A stretch of 64,000 nt of DNA. Source: Lamellibrachia satsuma (lineage: Eukaryota; Annelida; Polychaeta; Sabellida; Siboglinidae). Location: the NCBI GenBank assembly GCA_033239005.1, contig BSQZ01000030.1, positions 372,001 to 436,000 on the forward strand, in the 5' to 3' direction. Under the pieces are notes generated by a model. The model had not been told where the DNA came from. It made no database searches and worked only from the letters and a program-made list of their open reading frames with translations. Positions 47,557-57,874 of the stretch are shown here, one piece after another. Each line of letters begins with the position of its first letter. The stretch's first letter is position 1. Made by a program: the position numbers and the translations under genes.

Positions 47557-50484
47557 ATGATGGGCAAGGAACCGGGGGAACGTGAAGCTGCCAAGCAGCG
47601 CGTGAGGGAGTGGAACGAGGCGCAACCACCGACAGCCCACTGTCCCGCATCCTGGGCCGAGTTCGGTGCAGTTAGCACAAAGGATCGCTACGAAATGGCG
47701 CCAGGCATCCCGCACATGCTTCACAGCATTCCAAATATCATTGTACACCCGGTGCTGCCACCTCGTGATGCATTCGGCCACAGCTGCACACCGCCATTCG
47801 TGCAGACGGCCATGCGGACGTTCGACTGGCCCATTCCCAACATGCTCGGCATACCAAAGAATGCGAAGAAGCAGCGGACAAATTCAGACAGCGCCATCTA
47901 TGAGATCGAAAAGGCGACACAGCCCCACGCGTGGCAGGCTGGTCATGCTACATCTCGGTCGTTTCCCCAGCCCGGGGATAAGACACTACATATGGACATG
48001 TCACCGCACACAGAAACATTCCAGCAGACTTCACCCACGCAGTCGGACGAGACGAGTTATCCCGGTGACCCGATGGAAGTCGAACTGACACCCCATGACC
48101 CGCAGCGGCCTGAACAGACAAAACACTCAGATGCACTCAATCTGACTCACAGTCACAGCGCTGACCTGACTCCCTCGGAACTGATGAGCGAGAAACCCAT
48201 TGTTCCCTTTATATGGCACTTTGGGATGAACACAAGAGGGAGCCACGATCATCAGTCATCGCCAAAAACTTACTGGCTACGACGGCATTCTGACTCGGTG
48301 GTGTCGAGGAAGCCCAAAGATGAGACGATGGGTCGAACTCAGAGCACGGGTGATGGCACGCACACTGAAGATGGTGCCACTAATCCAGGGTCTCCGAAAA
48401 CGAGACAGCAGAATATGGGACTGATGAACAAACAGCTGAAGCTGAAGAAATACCTGCAGAAGCGTTACCAGCGCAGTCTGGAGAGCATGCGTCAATCGAC
48501 TGACGATGATGTCTTCTTAGACAAGCAACCTCTGGATACACCGAGTCCCGGTGGCAGTTTTGGGAGAAACAACAGTTTTACGTTCAGCGTGAGCACCGAA
48601 TCTGAGGAGCCTGACCATGAAGCTATCGATATGTGCAAGCATCCACCAGGAGGCATGGGCATGCCGGATACGCTGATGATAAAAACGGAACCAACTTCGC
48701 CGTTTAGCAGCGACTCTGTGCTCGACATTGAATCAGACACGTCTGTGTTTGCATCACCACTTCTCAGTTTGTCGCCATTCCTCCCTCACTCGGCGAGTCC
48801 GCGCTGCCAGAGGAATGTCTTCCAGTTCCACTCGCCGAGCCATCTGGCAAGCAGTCCGAGCATCGAACAGACTAATCAGAAGACGGATGCTGAAGGCGGT
48901 GGCATTGCTGATGTGTCTGTTGGGTCACCGCGCAGGGCGGAGTGTAAGGGAATGCCAAGGTGGGTTGATTGGGGATCCAGAAAGGAAGACAGTGGTGCCG
49001 CTTCATTGGAAGGCAGCTCGCTAACAAAGTGCAAGAGAACCAACCTAGAGAAGATCGGAAGATCGCAGTCGATCGATTCACACAGCCGGTTACCATACCA
49101 GTCACCAGATGGCTCTGCACCACTGCCGCCATTCTCAAGCATGTTAAAACACCCATCTTTCACCCACTTGCAAGTGGCACCATTCCATACCCCTGTACCC
49201 CAACCTCTCTTCTTGCCCTTCCCCTCGGGCCACATAGCACCCCCCGGCATGCCCCTTCAGTGGCCCCTCTGCAATCGGGGCATGCCACCGCAGCACTTGA
49301 AGTTACCGCAGCAACCGTTGCCACAGCAACCAATGGCAGTCGATGGTGTGAAGGCTATGAAGACGGACCCATCAAAGATTGTTTACTGCCCATTCACTGA
49401 GAAAGTGGAGGAGCAGCGTCGGGCCGAGGACAAAACGTATGTCTGTCCGGTGTGCGGGCAGGCGTTCCCTTCCTACAACTACCTCGCAAACCACATGGTG
49501 AACCACCTCCCGTCGGAGGTGGTCACCAAGGGCCCCGGTGACAGCAACAAGGTGCATCTGTGTAAAGTGTGCAATCGCGCATTCTCGCGTAGTGACATGC
49601 TCACACGGCACATGCGCCTACACACGGGACTCAAGCCATACGAGTGCCACATCTGCAGCCAAGTGTTCAGTCGAAGTGACCATCTACACACACACCTGCG
49701 TACCCACACTGGGGAGAAGCCGTACAAATGCCCACAGTGTCCGTATGCTGCGCCGCGTCGAGACATGATCACGAGACACATGCGCATCCACCTGAAGCAC
49801 TGGTCGCGTCGACGCCGTGGCTCGCCGAGTCACTCATCCATGTCAAGCCTTGACTCACTTGATCAGACAACGGCGCTGAACAAACAACGCAACAGGTCGC
49901 TGTCCAGTATCGACAGTCTCGAATCTGACCAGTCTCCATACAGACACACGTCTCTCACCAGCACTGAATCAGACACCCTGACTGGACCCAAGGGGCGCAA
50001 CTGGTCAGAGACGAGTGTGGAGAGCTATGAAGGTACGGAGCTTCCCCTGCCTTCTGCTCCTGGCTCGCTGTCTTCTCCCTATCCCTGGAGCATCGACAGC
50101 TCAGAGTCGTTCCCCAGTCCAAAGAAGACCCACTCCTGGTCATTTCCCAGCAGCAGCAGTATGACATCCGACCTGATGCTAGGGGGCAGCACAGAGGCAA
50201 CCGCATCGCCGAAGTCACAGCTGAGCAGCGATAGTCTCGGGGGCGACATTCAGTTGTCACTGCAGAAGTGCAGCGTTGCTAGTAATAGTGACAGCAGCGA
50301 ACACAACGCTGCGATGTCACCGTCATGTGACAGTGAAGTACAGTCGTCATGTGACCACAGTGGAATACAGACGTCACATGATGGACATGTGATGCACGAT
50401 ACGGGTGATTTGATGCAACCACCAGATGGCAGCAGCAGGCCAGGGGAGATGGAGAGTGAGCCTCCGAGTAATACCTTATGTTAG
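47557..50484 (+). CDS. Four-finger C2H2 zinc-finger transcription factor
   Basis: A single uninterrupted frame of 975 codons begins [10 protein letters not shown] and ends at TAG. Four C2H2 fingers sit at residues about 628-745: C630/C633/H646/H650, C669/C672/H685/H689, C697/C700/H713/H717 and C725/C728/H741/H745. Fingers 2-4 are joined by canonical TGxKPY linkers and carry helices [16 protein letters not shown] and PRRDMITR; finger 1 is set apart by a 15-residue linker. A basic KHWSRRRRG stretch follows, probably a nuclear localisation signal. The N-terminal 620 residues are Pro/Ser-rich with a basic patch near 290 ([14 protein letters not shown]); I375-P382 reads IKTEPTSP, a phosphorylation-dependent SUMO motif. 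The last 230 residues are Ser-rich. It should act in the nucleus as a sequence-specific DNA-binding regulator. I do not recognise the orthologue. The coding part has no intron; codon and GC content differ clearly from the AT-rich surroundings. Confidence 0.95.
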   Translation: MMGKEPGEREAAKQRVREWNEAQPPTAHCPASWAEFGAVSTKDRYEMAPGIPHMLHSIPNIIVHPVLPPRDAFGHSCTPPFVQTAMRTFDWPIPNMLGIPKNAKKQRTNSDSAIYEIEKATQPHAWQAGHATSRSFPQPGDKTLHMDMSPHTETFQQTSPTQSDETSYPGDPMEVELTPHDPQRPEQTKHSDALNLTHSHSADLTPSELMSEKPIVPFIWHFGMNTRGSHDHQSSPKTYWLRRHSDSVVSRKPKDETMGRTQSTGDGTHTEDGATNPGSPKTRQQNMGLMNKQLKLKKYLQKRYQRSLESMRQSTDDDVFLDKQPLDTPSPGGSFGRNNSFTFSVSTESEEPDHEAIDMCKHPPGGMGMPDTLMIKTEPTSPFSSDSVLDIESDTSVFASPLLSLSPFLPHSASPRCQRNVFQFHSPSHLASSPSIEQTNQKTDAEGGGIADVSVGSPRRAECKGMPRWVDWGSRKEDSGAASLEGSSLTKCKRTNLEKIGRSQSIDSHSRLPYQSPDGSAPLPPFSSMLKHPSFTHLQVAPFHTPVPQPLFLPFPSGHIAPPGMPLQWPLCNRGMPPQHLKLPQQPLPQQPMAVDGVKAMKTDPSKIVYCPFTEKVEEQRRAEDKTYVCPVCGQAFPSYNYLANHMVNHLPSEVVTKGPGDSNKVHLCKVCNRAFSRSDMLTRHMRLHTGLKPYECHICSQVFSRSDHLHTHLRTHTGEKPYKCPQCPYAAPRRDMITRHMRIHLKHWSRRRRGSPSHSSMSSLDSLDQTTALNKQRNRSLSSIDSLESDQSPYRHTSLTSTESDTLTGPKGRNWSETSVESYEGTELPLPSAPGSLSSPYPWSIDSSESFPSPKKTHSWSFPSSSSMTSDLMLGGSTEATASPKSQLSSDSLGGDIQLSLQKCSVASNSDSSEHNAAMSPSCDSEVQSSCDHSGIQTSHDGHVMHDTGDLMQPPDGSSRPGEMESEPPSNTLC

Positions 50485-53400
50485 GGATTTATGTAATTGT
50501 CTGTGGTTGAGCGAATGTCTGTGGGCTCATATCGTGCATGCTCATTATGAGTAGATCACATACCGTGCAGCTCATTTTACGTTGGCGACAAATCATAGGT
50601 TAATTAAGTTAATAATTGCAGTGTAATGTAATTATTGTGACAGTGGGTAAATTGTATGTATTTGTCTTCAGAGTTCTGCTATATTTGCTAAATTGTAATG
50701 ATATGTGACTCTCTGTAAATGAGTAGATATACTGAAGGGAGGGTTTTTGTCCATTTCATAATATTGTCTAAAACAAAGAAGGAATTAGGCTACGAATTCA
50801 GAAATGGATGTTTTGATGCAAAGCTGAGACCAGTTTCTGTAAAATTCAGTCCTATAAGCAGTACATGGCTGGCTGTCTCGTGGTAAAGACGACTTTGATA
50901 ATTTTATTGTTGATATGTGGATTGTTTAAGATTATGCTGCAGTTTGTAAATGAGAACAGCCGTTTGGTCTGTGTTTTCTATGCGGGGCCAGCATGAAAAG
51001 CCAGTGTCTTCAATGGTGGTATTTTAGCAAGATGGCAAACCAGGTGAAATGGGAATGTGATAGGATCTACATTCGTAGGACAGGCCCTCAGGACCCACGG
51101 GATGTAGGCATGCCTCTGATAAAATATGAGGTATTCATATCAACTTATATGTTAATGTTTTCACAATTATTACAATGGATGGAGTTGTTTTTGCAGTTCT
51201 GCGAGACTGTTTTATAATTGGCAGCTTTATAATGAGTAAGTATCAGTAATTTTATGCAGTTTCTGCCAAAGCACATTTTTATTAAATACAGGTAATGTTG
51301 ACAATGCTTCAACATCGGCGTCTTTCAAATTCCTCCTGTCTCGATATAGATCAGTAAAAAAAACCGGAAGATCGTGTAATGTTGTAGTGGTGGGATATTT
51401 GATGGGATGCTTGTGGAGATTCCGGGTGCGTGGGAGGAGCTGGGTGAAACTTATCCCAACTGGGTGGACTCTGCCGGGGGCTTTCCGGGAACGGGAATGC
51501 ATCTGGGTGGAAGGGGAATCATATGATGAAGTTTCCGAGTCTTCCCTCACAAATAACAATGCTCTCTGCTTCATTGGGTAACAATGTTTGACCCAACAAT
51601 CCGGATATCATGTTATAGAAATTATTTATCAAAATTAAACTATCAAAACTTGTTTTTCAAAATGTCGATTGCCCGGTGTGGATGGGTAAGAAATGTGCCA
51701 TATCAAATTGTACATCTAAATGTGTAATCTCGTTACGCGCTCGTTCTGTTGTCATGTGACTTGGGTGATCGAGGAGCAGCCATTTTAACTGGTTATGTTT
51801 TATATGTGATGTTACGTACTAGGTGTGTCGACAAAGATTCCACTATGGAAATGTATATGTATTACATGTTATATTCTTGTAGACTGATTATGGCCCTGTG
51901 CCATCATAATACATAGTGAAGGGAAGTTATTGTTTCATTTTCTTATTTCACATTACCCATTCCAGTACAATCAGGTATGTATTGTGAATTTAGGCCCTTT
52001 CTGCATCTGGCATTTATAGAATACGCCCGCGGCCCTAGATTGCCGTGAGTGCCAGTACGTTCTCAGGTGATCGGACAAGGCCCAGCCACACCTACTTTGT
52101 TAACGCTGACGACAGCAACTTCTGAACAATGTGTCACATCAACATAGCCCATTTGTATTCAGATGTTTTGGTCCCTTTTTATTCAGCAAGTTTATCATGA
52201 CTTGTCAAGTGAAAAAAGATCTGACATAAAATGAGGCCAAGGCAGATTTAGTGAGACTATTTTATGTTCTTGGTAGACCAAAAAGCTGCTGTCGGTGACA
52301 TGAACATGGAGGAAGCTTTGTTGTTTGTGTTACTGGTTTGTCGGAATGAAATTCACACAAGTTTCATCGAATCTGGGAAGGTGATATCTCCCTGCAACAT
52401 TTCTGCAGCAGTGTTGTGCACTTGCAGAGTATCAAGGCAGGGAAATGGCAGCCATAATGTAAAACAGCTGGTCCTTAACCTCTTCGTGGTTTATCATCTA
52501 GCACTAAATATTGTAAACTTGAACCATACACGTCTTCATCTCCTAGGAGATGTTACCATGGTGACGTGTAGTCTAGTCAGTGAGAATGAATTAAATGACT
52601 TTCATAAAACAGTTGTATTAAGATAAAAACTTTCGCTATTTTCTCTCCGTTATTTTGTAACGAGTTCACAATGGGGCTGTGCCAAACTCTTCAGATTCTG
52701 CAGTTCAGCCAAGCCTCACTTCAGCTGTTCTCTTAGAGATGGCTTCCTAAAATATCAGAATGCAAAATCTCCTTTGTGTGGTCATAAGACATTAGATAAA
52801 CCTGTCGCTGTATATTATTATGATCATCCGGGTTACACTTGGCCTTTCAGATGAAGTTCATTAAGATTTGATTGACAGCTCATTGAAGCATGTAAATATG
52901 ACCCCACGTTTGTGAAGAGTTTTTTGCACTGCCTAGCTGTCTCCAGGGTCTAATGGAAACTGACACGTGCATTTTTTTACTTGACAAGTGTGAATTAGTA
53001 GGGAGACATATATGAAGTTGTCTTGTGTGCATCCATGCTGTACATGTCAGTGTTCTAACGTCGGCCCAACGTTCAGCACATACAGTCGAGTGAAAATAGG
53101 TTACATTGAGGAACGTTGCATTGTGTTTGTGATGCCAGGTTTTTGCACGTGATTCACCTTTCCTCCATACTGTGGGCGACGTCAGAAAACGATTAATGAT
53201 GCTGGAAACTTCTTGTAGTAGATTTTATCAGTTATTGAATGAAAACATTCGCATGCTGCCTGTCCCAGCACAATCAGATTACCTCATATATCTGTCAATA
53301 TGATACTGACGATGGCACACGCCAAGATTGTCAGTCAGGAGATGTTTAATTATTGTGGAGTAATTTGGCAGGCATCACCAGTGTGGTGGTGAGGTATTGT

Positions 53401-55123
53401 GATGCTCTTTCTGCATGTTATTTAATATCGGTGTAAATTATTAAAAGCTCCGGTTACTTTACATTCTCTGTACGTATGTGTGTAATATTGTAAATATTTT
53501 GTAGGCAGACCCTTGAAAAGAGTTTCACTGTTGCTCCCCCATATGATACCGTATTACGGGGCGTGTTACTACAGCCGTGTCACATGGTTCGATTCTCGAG
53601 GGTACAACTAATTAGCCTGTTAAATTGGTCCAGCGGTTTCCAAGAAGGGCAACCGCCTTCCAGAGAAAAAACCTGGAGAAATATGTTGACCCCGCGGCGT
53701 GTAAGATATTTCTCTGGAACTCGTCTCGCATGTGCTGGGATAAAATTAGATATTCAAAAGTTTGGTGCATCACTCCTGGGTCCATGTGCATTTGATTAAT
53801 TGCAAATTGGCACATATAATGCATGCTTGGTGCAAATTGACATCTCGATATCGGCACAAAATTTACACACACCTTCTGATACGTGTTAGCATGTGTAAAA
53901 TCATGATGCGACACCAATCTATCTAGGTGCCTATCTATGGTATTAATTTGCGTTGGCTGGCAGATATCCAAGCTTTTCCTTGGGGCTCCGGGAGGGGAAT
54001 TTGCCAGAAACGGGAACAGTGTTGAAAGGCAGGGAAAGGGTCTGCTGTGATGAGGCAATGTAACTGTCTATGTGAAATATCGGTGAGCAGTGTCTGCTAA
54101 GTAGAGACAATGTGATTGTCTTTGTGTCAACTACCGGTGACTTGTCTTAATGTAGCAGATGATGTCAGTATTGAGTGTCCTGTTATATCTACGTACGCTG
54201 CCCATAAAAGAATTGTGCAGTATTTTGCCAGCGGCGGCGGCAACAAGGATGGAAAATGTAGACAAGCGGGACAGAGTGGCGGGCGGGGATTGCTCCCAGG
54301 TGTAATATTAGGGCGTTTAGGCGAGATGTACCCCAGCTGGACAGGGCGGTAGAGTTATGCCTCGTGAATAGTGTAGTTTGTTTGTGAACATTTGGAGCAT
54401 GTCCAACGACAGACCATTGATACTCAATATCATTACCACAAACCTGAGACTTGGCCACCGTGCAGTAGTTTGGTGATAAAAATAAAACACGTATTCCACC
54501 TGCAGACTTTTATAAACGGGAACACGCGGGTTACGTACGCGTCACTCGTGACCTTCTCTGTGACGGGTGTGGGGCATAGACCACTGATCTAAATGTAGAC
54601 GGGAAGGAACAGGCATTGGGAAGGGCTCGGTGCTTTCCCAGGGGAGAATGTCAAGTTAGGTTGAACCTTCTGAAATGCTTAATTCCAGATGGCCTTGGTC
54701 ATTCTGCCATATGATGTCTGTCTTGACGTTCAACCTGGTCAGTTCAGAGACCGCAGCTAAGACGACATATCTATGCTGCTTATTTTAAAAGTAATTAGCA
54801 GTGACAACATATCCGAAATGCCGATTTTTATTTAATCATGGGGTCTGAAAATTCTGCGGTTGCCTGTGGAGGTAGAAATGTTGCATTCACATGGCAGAAT
54901 GGCCAACAGCTTAGCTGTGGAGAATCTTGTGGTGCTTGTAGGTTTACACAGTGAAGGTACTGATTGGGTGGCCTGGTTGTTAACTGTATTTGTTTAACTA
55001 TAATTAAATAAATATGTCATGTCATGAACGGTGTTAAATGTTGTGTTGCCTTTAAAATCATGCGATAAACAGACAACACTGAAATATATTGTAACATTCC
55101 AATCCAGTATCCTTGATTTAGTT

Positions 55124-55158
<35 letters not shown>

Positions 55159-55190
55159 AATATATATGACAGGAATGTGTTCGTACAAGA
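50485..55190 (+). other. Probable 3' UTR followed by intergenic DNA
   Basis: The bases after the stop are AT-rich and open no convincing frame. Some of this must be the zinc-finger 3' UTR, but I cannot place its end: AATAAA-type signals occur only far downstream (for example near 54480 and 55005). A 120-codon frame at 52264-52626 and a 148-codon minus frame at 53612-54058 have no recognisable domain. No tandem array of note is present, unlike the rest of the window. Confidence 0.4.
55127..55157. repeat. (TA)n microsatellite
   Basis: Uninterrupted TA tract next to the pogo-like element. Confidence 0.95.
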
Positions 55191-55194
55191 CAAA

Positions 55195-55879
55195 TACAAT
55201 AAAACCTCCCTTTACAGCCACCTCACCATTATGGTCACCTCAGTAATACAGCCACCTCACCATTATGGTCACCTCAATAATACAACTACCCCACCATTAT
55301 GGTCACCTCAGTAATACAGCCACCTCACCATTATGGTCACCTCAATAATACAACTACCCCATCATTATGGTCACCTCAGTAATACAGCCACCTCACCATT
55401 ATGGTCACCTCAGTAATACAGCCACCTCACCATTATGGTCACCTCAATAATACAACTACCCCATCATTATGGTCACCTCAGTAATACAGCCACCTCACCA
55501 TTATGGTCACCTCAGTAATACAGCCACCTCACCATTATGGTCACCTCAGTAATACAGCCACCTCACCATTATGGTCACCTCAGTAATACAGCCATCTCAC
55601 CATTATGGTCACCTCAGTAATACAGCCACCTCACCATTATGGTCACCTCAATAATACAACTACCCCATCATTATGGTCACCTCAGTAATACAGCCACCTC
55701 ACCATTATGGTCACCTCAGTAATACAGCCACCTCACCATTATGGTCACCCTGGGACAGTCCCAAATTATGTCCATAACAGTAAAGTATAAGACATTTACT
55801 CCTACTAATACAGTCTCCTTGCTATTGAGATCACTGGCCCCAGTCCTCAGGGTGACCTTAATAGTGAGGTTTCACTGTA
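55195..55879. mobile_element. pogo/Tigger-like non-autonomous DNA transposon with internal array
   Basis: The left end reads TACAATAAAACCTCCCTTTA and the reverse complement of the right end reads TACAGTGAAACCTCACTATT, an imperfect terminal inverted repeat of the CAGTRAAACCTC type used by pogo-like Tc1/mariner elements, with TA at both outer ends. No transposase is encoded; most of the interior is the 34-bp array. A fragment of the same family (CACCCTGGAACAATCCCAAA and flanks) lies at about 61735-61830. Confidence 0.75.
55215..55750. repeat. 34-bp minisatellite inside the pogo-like element, about 15 copies
   Basis: The unit is ACCTCAGTAATACAGCCACC plus TCACCATTATGGTC. A second class (ACCTCAATAATACAACTACC, CCATCATTATGGTC) recurs in an ordered pattern. 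Confidence 0.93.
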
Positions 55880-55899
55880 CGTAAATGTCATCAATATAT

Positions 55900-56236
55900 A
55901 CGTCCATGGCAATATGGATATTTCCTTGGCAATATGAACATGCGTTCTTGGCAATATGAACATGCGTCCATGACAATATGAACATGCGTTCTTGGAAATA
56001 TGAACATGCGTTCTTGGAAATATGAACATACACCCATGGCAATATGAGCATGCGTCGATGGCAATATGAACATGCATCCATGGCAATATGAACATGCGTC
56101 CAATGGCAATATGAACATGCGTTCTTGGCAATATGAACACGTGTCCATCGCAATATGAACATGTGTCCTTGGCAATATGAATATGTGTCCGTGGCAATAT
56201 GAACATGTCCATAGCAATATCAACATGCGTCCTTGT
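55900..56236. repeat. 22-bp minisatellite, about 15 copies
   Basis: The unit is ATGCGTTCTTGGCAATATGA plus AC, with TCCATGG, TCCTTGG and GGAAATATG variants. Overlapping minus-strand frames rich in CSYCHGHIFILPRTH-type repeats are artefacts. Confidence 0.94.
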
Positions 56237-56341
56237 CAACAATTAACTTTGCGCAAGTTTGTTAGATGAGTTGTGCATTTAAAAAACAGATACCAGCCGA
56301 AGCATAACATATGAGAACTGTGACAGTAAAAACAAAATGTA

Positions 56342-56395
56342 CATCCTAGAAAGCAACAACATCCTAGAAAGCAACAACATCCTAGAAAGCAAAAA
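56342..56395. repeat. 18-bp repeat, 3 copies
   Basis: The unit is CATCCTAGAAAGCAACAA. Confidence 0.9.
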
Positions 56396-56474
56396 CTTGC
56401 ATTTTTACCAAGCTCCGACAATCTTGAAAAATAAGGATCTCAAGTCTCAAGTAGTTATACTCCAAACAGCCCAC

Positions 56475-56647
56475 TATTGAGCTAACGTAGGAGTTTGGAC
56501 CAACAGCTTTTAGTGTCTCTTCCGAAAGACATGGGCAAAGTGGGGTGAACGAAACTGCCCAAGATTCAAAACGGCGGAGGTGGAATCGAACCACCGTCCT
56601 CTCGATTGACAGGCGGGTGCTCTAACCATTAGACCACCACTCCCCAT
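56475..56647 (-). mobile_element. tRNA-derived SINE (family B), well-preserved head
   Basis: In minus orientation the head reads GGAGTGGTGGTCTAATGGTT AGAGCACCCGCCTGTCAATC then a perfect B box GGTTCGATTCC; the anticodon loop CTGTCAA would be GTC (Asp-like). The body has TTTTGAATCTTGGGCAGTTT and CTTTCGGAAGAGACACTAAA. The head is intact enough to score as a tRNA in a scanner, but the fused body makes it a SINE, not a tRNA gene. Confidence 0.88.
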
Positions 56648-56754
56648 GGATGCAGTATCAAGACAACAGTTAAGAGAACACCAAAAAGAAGACAATTAGT
56701 AACAATTTGGCTGGTTATAATAAGACACAACATCCTGTTTCTGGCAGTAACTTT

Positions 56755-56862
56755 TCCTACAAGTCACTCTTCCCACACGTGAGTTTTCCCACATGTGACT
56801 CTTCCCACAAGAGACTTCCAACAAGTGACTATTCCCACAACCCATTTCTTATATCACTACGG
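56755..56862. repeat. TTCCCACAAGTGACTCT repeat, about 5 diverged copies
   Basis: Units vary between CACACGTGAGTTTTC, CACATGTGACTCTTC and CACAAGTGACTATTC. Confidence 0.75.
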
Positions 56863-57210
56863 ACAAACCAGTGCACAGTAAATTAAATAAACTTGTGAAA
56901 TGTGAAGCTCTACTGCATTAGTCCTGCAACTGATGGGTTAAGGTAAATATAAGGCAACCGCGAAACAACAACATTTACTATGGTTACTTTTTCAAATATT
57001 GAAACAAGATATTTAAATCACAGAAATCAACATGATCTGCAGCTACTGCACTTACTATAAATCATCCAAATTGCTAGAATTTTAGTTTCTTATTACATTA
57101 TTTGTAAACTAGCAAGATATATTCTATCCTCACAAACGAGGTCAATGTCAATTCAAGGTGCAATGCCTATAAAATCTATCCTTGAATGGATAGATTATCC
57201 GGTTTCTCTG

Positions 57211-57353
57211 TTATTAATATTAAACATAATTACCTCTCAAGAAACTTGGTATTCAATCTGAATATTTCGACCACATCTCGTAACTTCAGTCTGCTGAAGA
57301 AGACCACATAATTACTTCTCAAGTTTCTTGAGAGGTAATTGTGTTTAATACTA
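57211..57353. mobile_element. Penelope-like terminal segment with an inverted second copy
   Basis: Positions 57215-57272 match 39254-39312 (ACATAATTACCTCTCAAGAA; ATCTGAATATTTC). From 57308 the same end recurs inverted (TTTCTTGAGAGGTAATTGTG), so the two termini face each other around about 60 bases. It lies just downstream of the SLC15 last exon. Confidence 0.7.
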
Positions 57354-57685
57354 TAAAATCTAGTTTTCATCTCCTAATATTAACTACTGATTCACATATT
57401 TCCATTCACAAAAAATTGAGAACAAATTTAGCATTTCGAGGCACAAGTATCTGCCCAATAATAATAATGAGGCACTTACATATCTCAGCATTTGTAACCG
57501 AATAATTTACTGAAAAAATTTAAAACTTACAAATTTGATTATCCGCATATGATGCTGCTTATTTGTGCAGGTAATTTCTGTAAACAACACGACAGCCAAC
57601 ATCTTTTGGCGAACATGGAATATTCCCTGGTATCCCCAGGGTGCTGCTTGTCCCTCAACCCATCTGACCTCCGTGTTACTCTTCC

Positions 57686-57874
57686 CTACTTGTCCTCGCT
57701 GGTGGGAAGGTCGTCTAGCTTCATCTCCCCATTGCAGTCCACGAGGCCAGCTTCATCATTCTCACACGGGTAGTAGTCACTAGAGGGCGTCACATATTTG
57801 TAGAAGTACGCCATGAGTGAGAAGATGAAGACCATGACCACCATGAGGCCGGCAAACACGAAGAACTCGACTGC
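57686..57874 (-). CDS. SLC15A: SLC15 last coding exon: helix 12 and cytoplasmic tail
   Basis: The acceptor is CTATACTTCAG (AG at 57876-57875). The exon encodes AVEFFVFAGLMVVMVFIFSL, MAYFYKYV, a 34-residue acidic tail with YYPCENDEAG and DDLPTSEDK, and a stop. The acidic tail may carry regulatory sites, but none is a motif I can name with confidence. Confidence 0.93.
   Translation of the reverse strand, partial: AVEFFVFAGLMVVMVFIFSLMAYFYKYVTPSSDYYPCENDEAGLVDCNGEMKLDDLPTSEDK

Noticed and set aside
52264..52626. 120-codon plus-strand frame
   Set aside because: No recognisable domain, no splice signals, and it lies in AT-rich DNA downstream of the zinc-finger gene; it is most likely chance or untranslated sequence.
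56583..56647. tRNA-Asp-like gene on the minus strand
   Set aside because: A and B boxes are good, but the sequence is fused to a SINE body shared with other loci and lacks a normal acceptor-stem end, so it is a SINE head.
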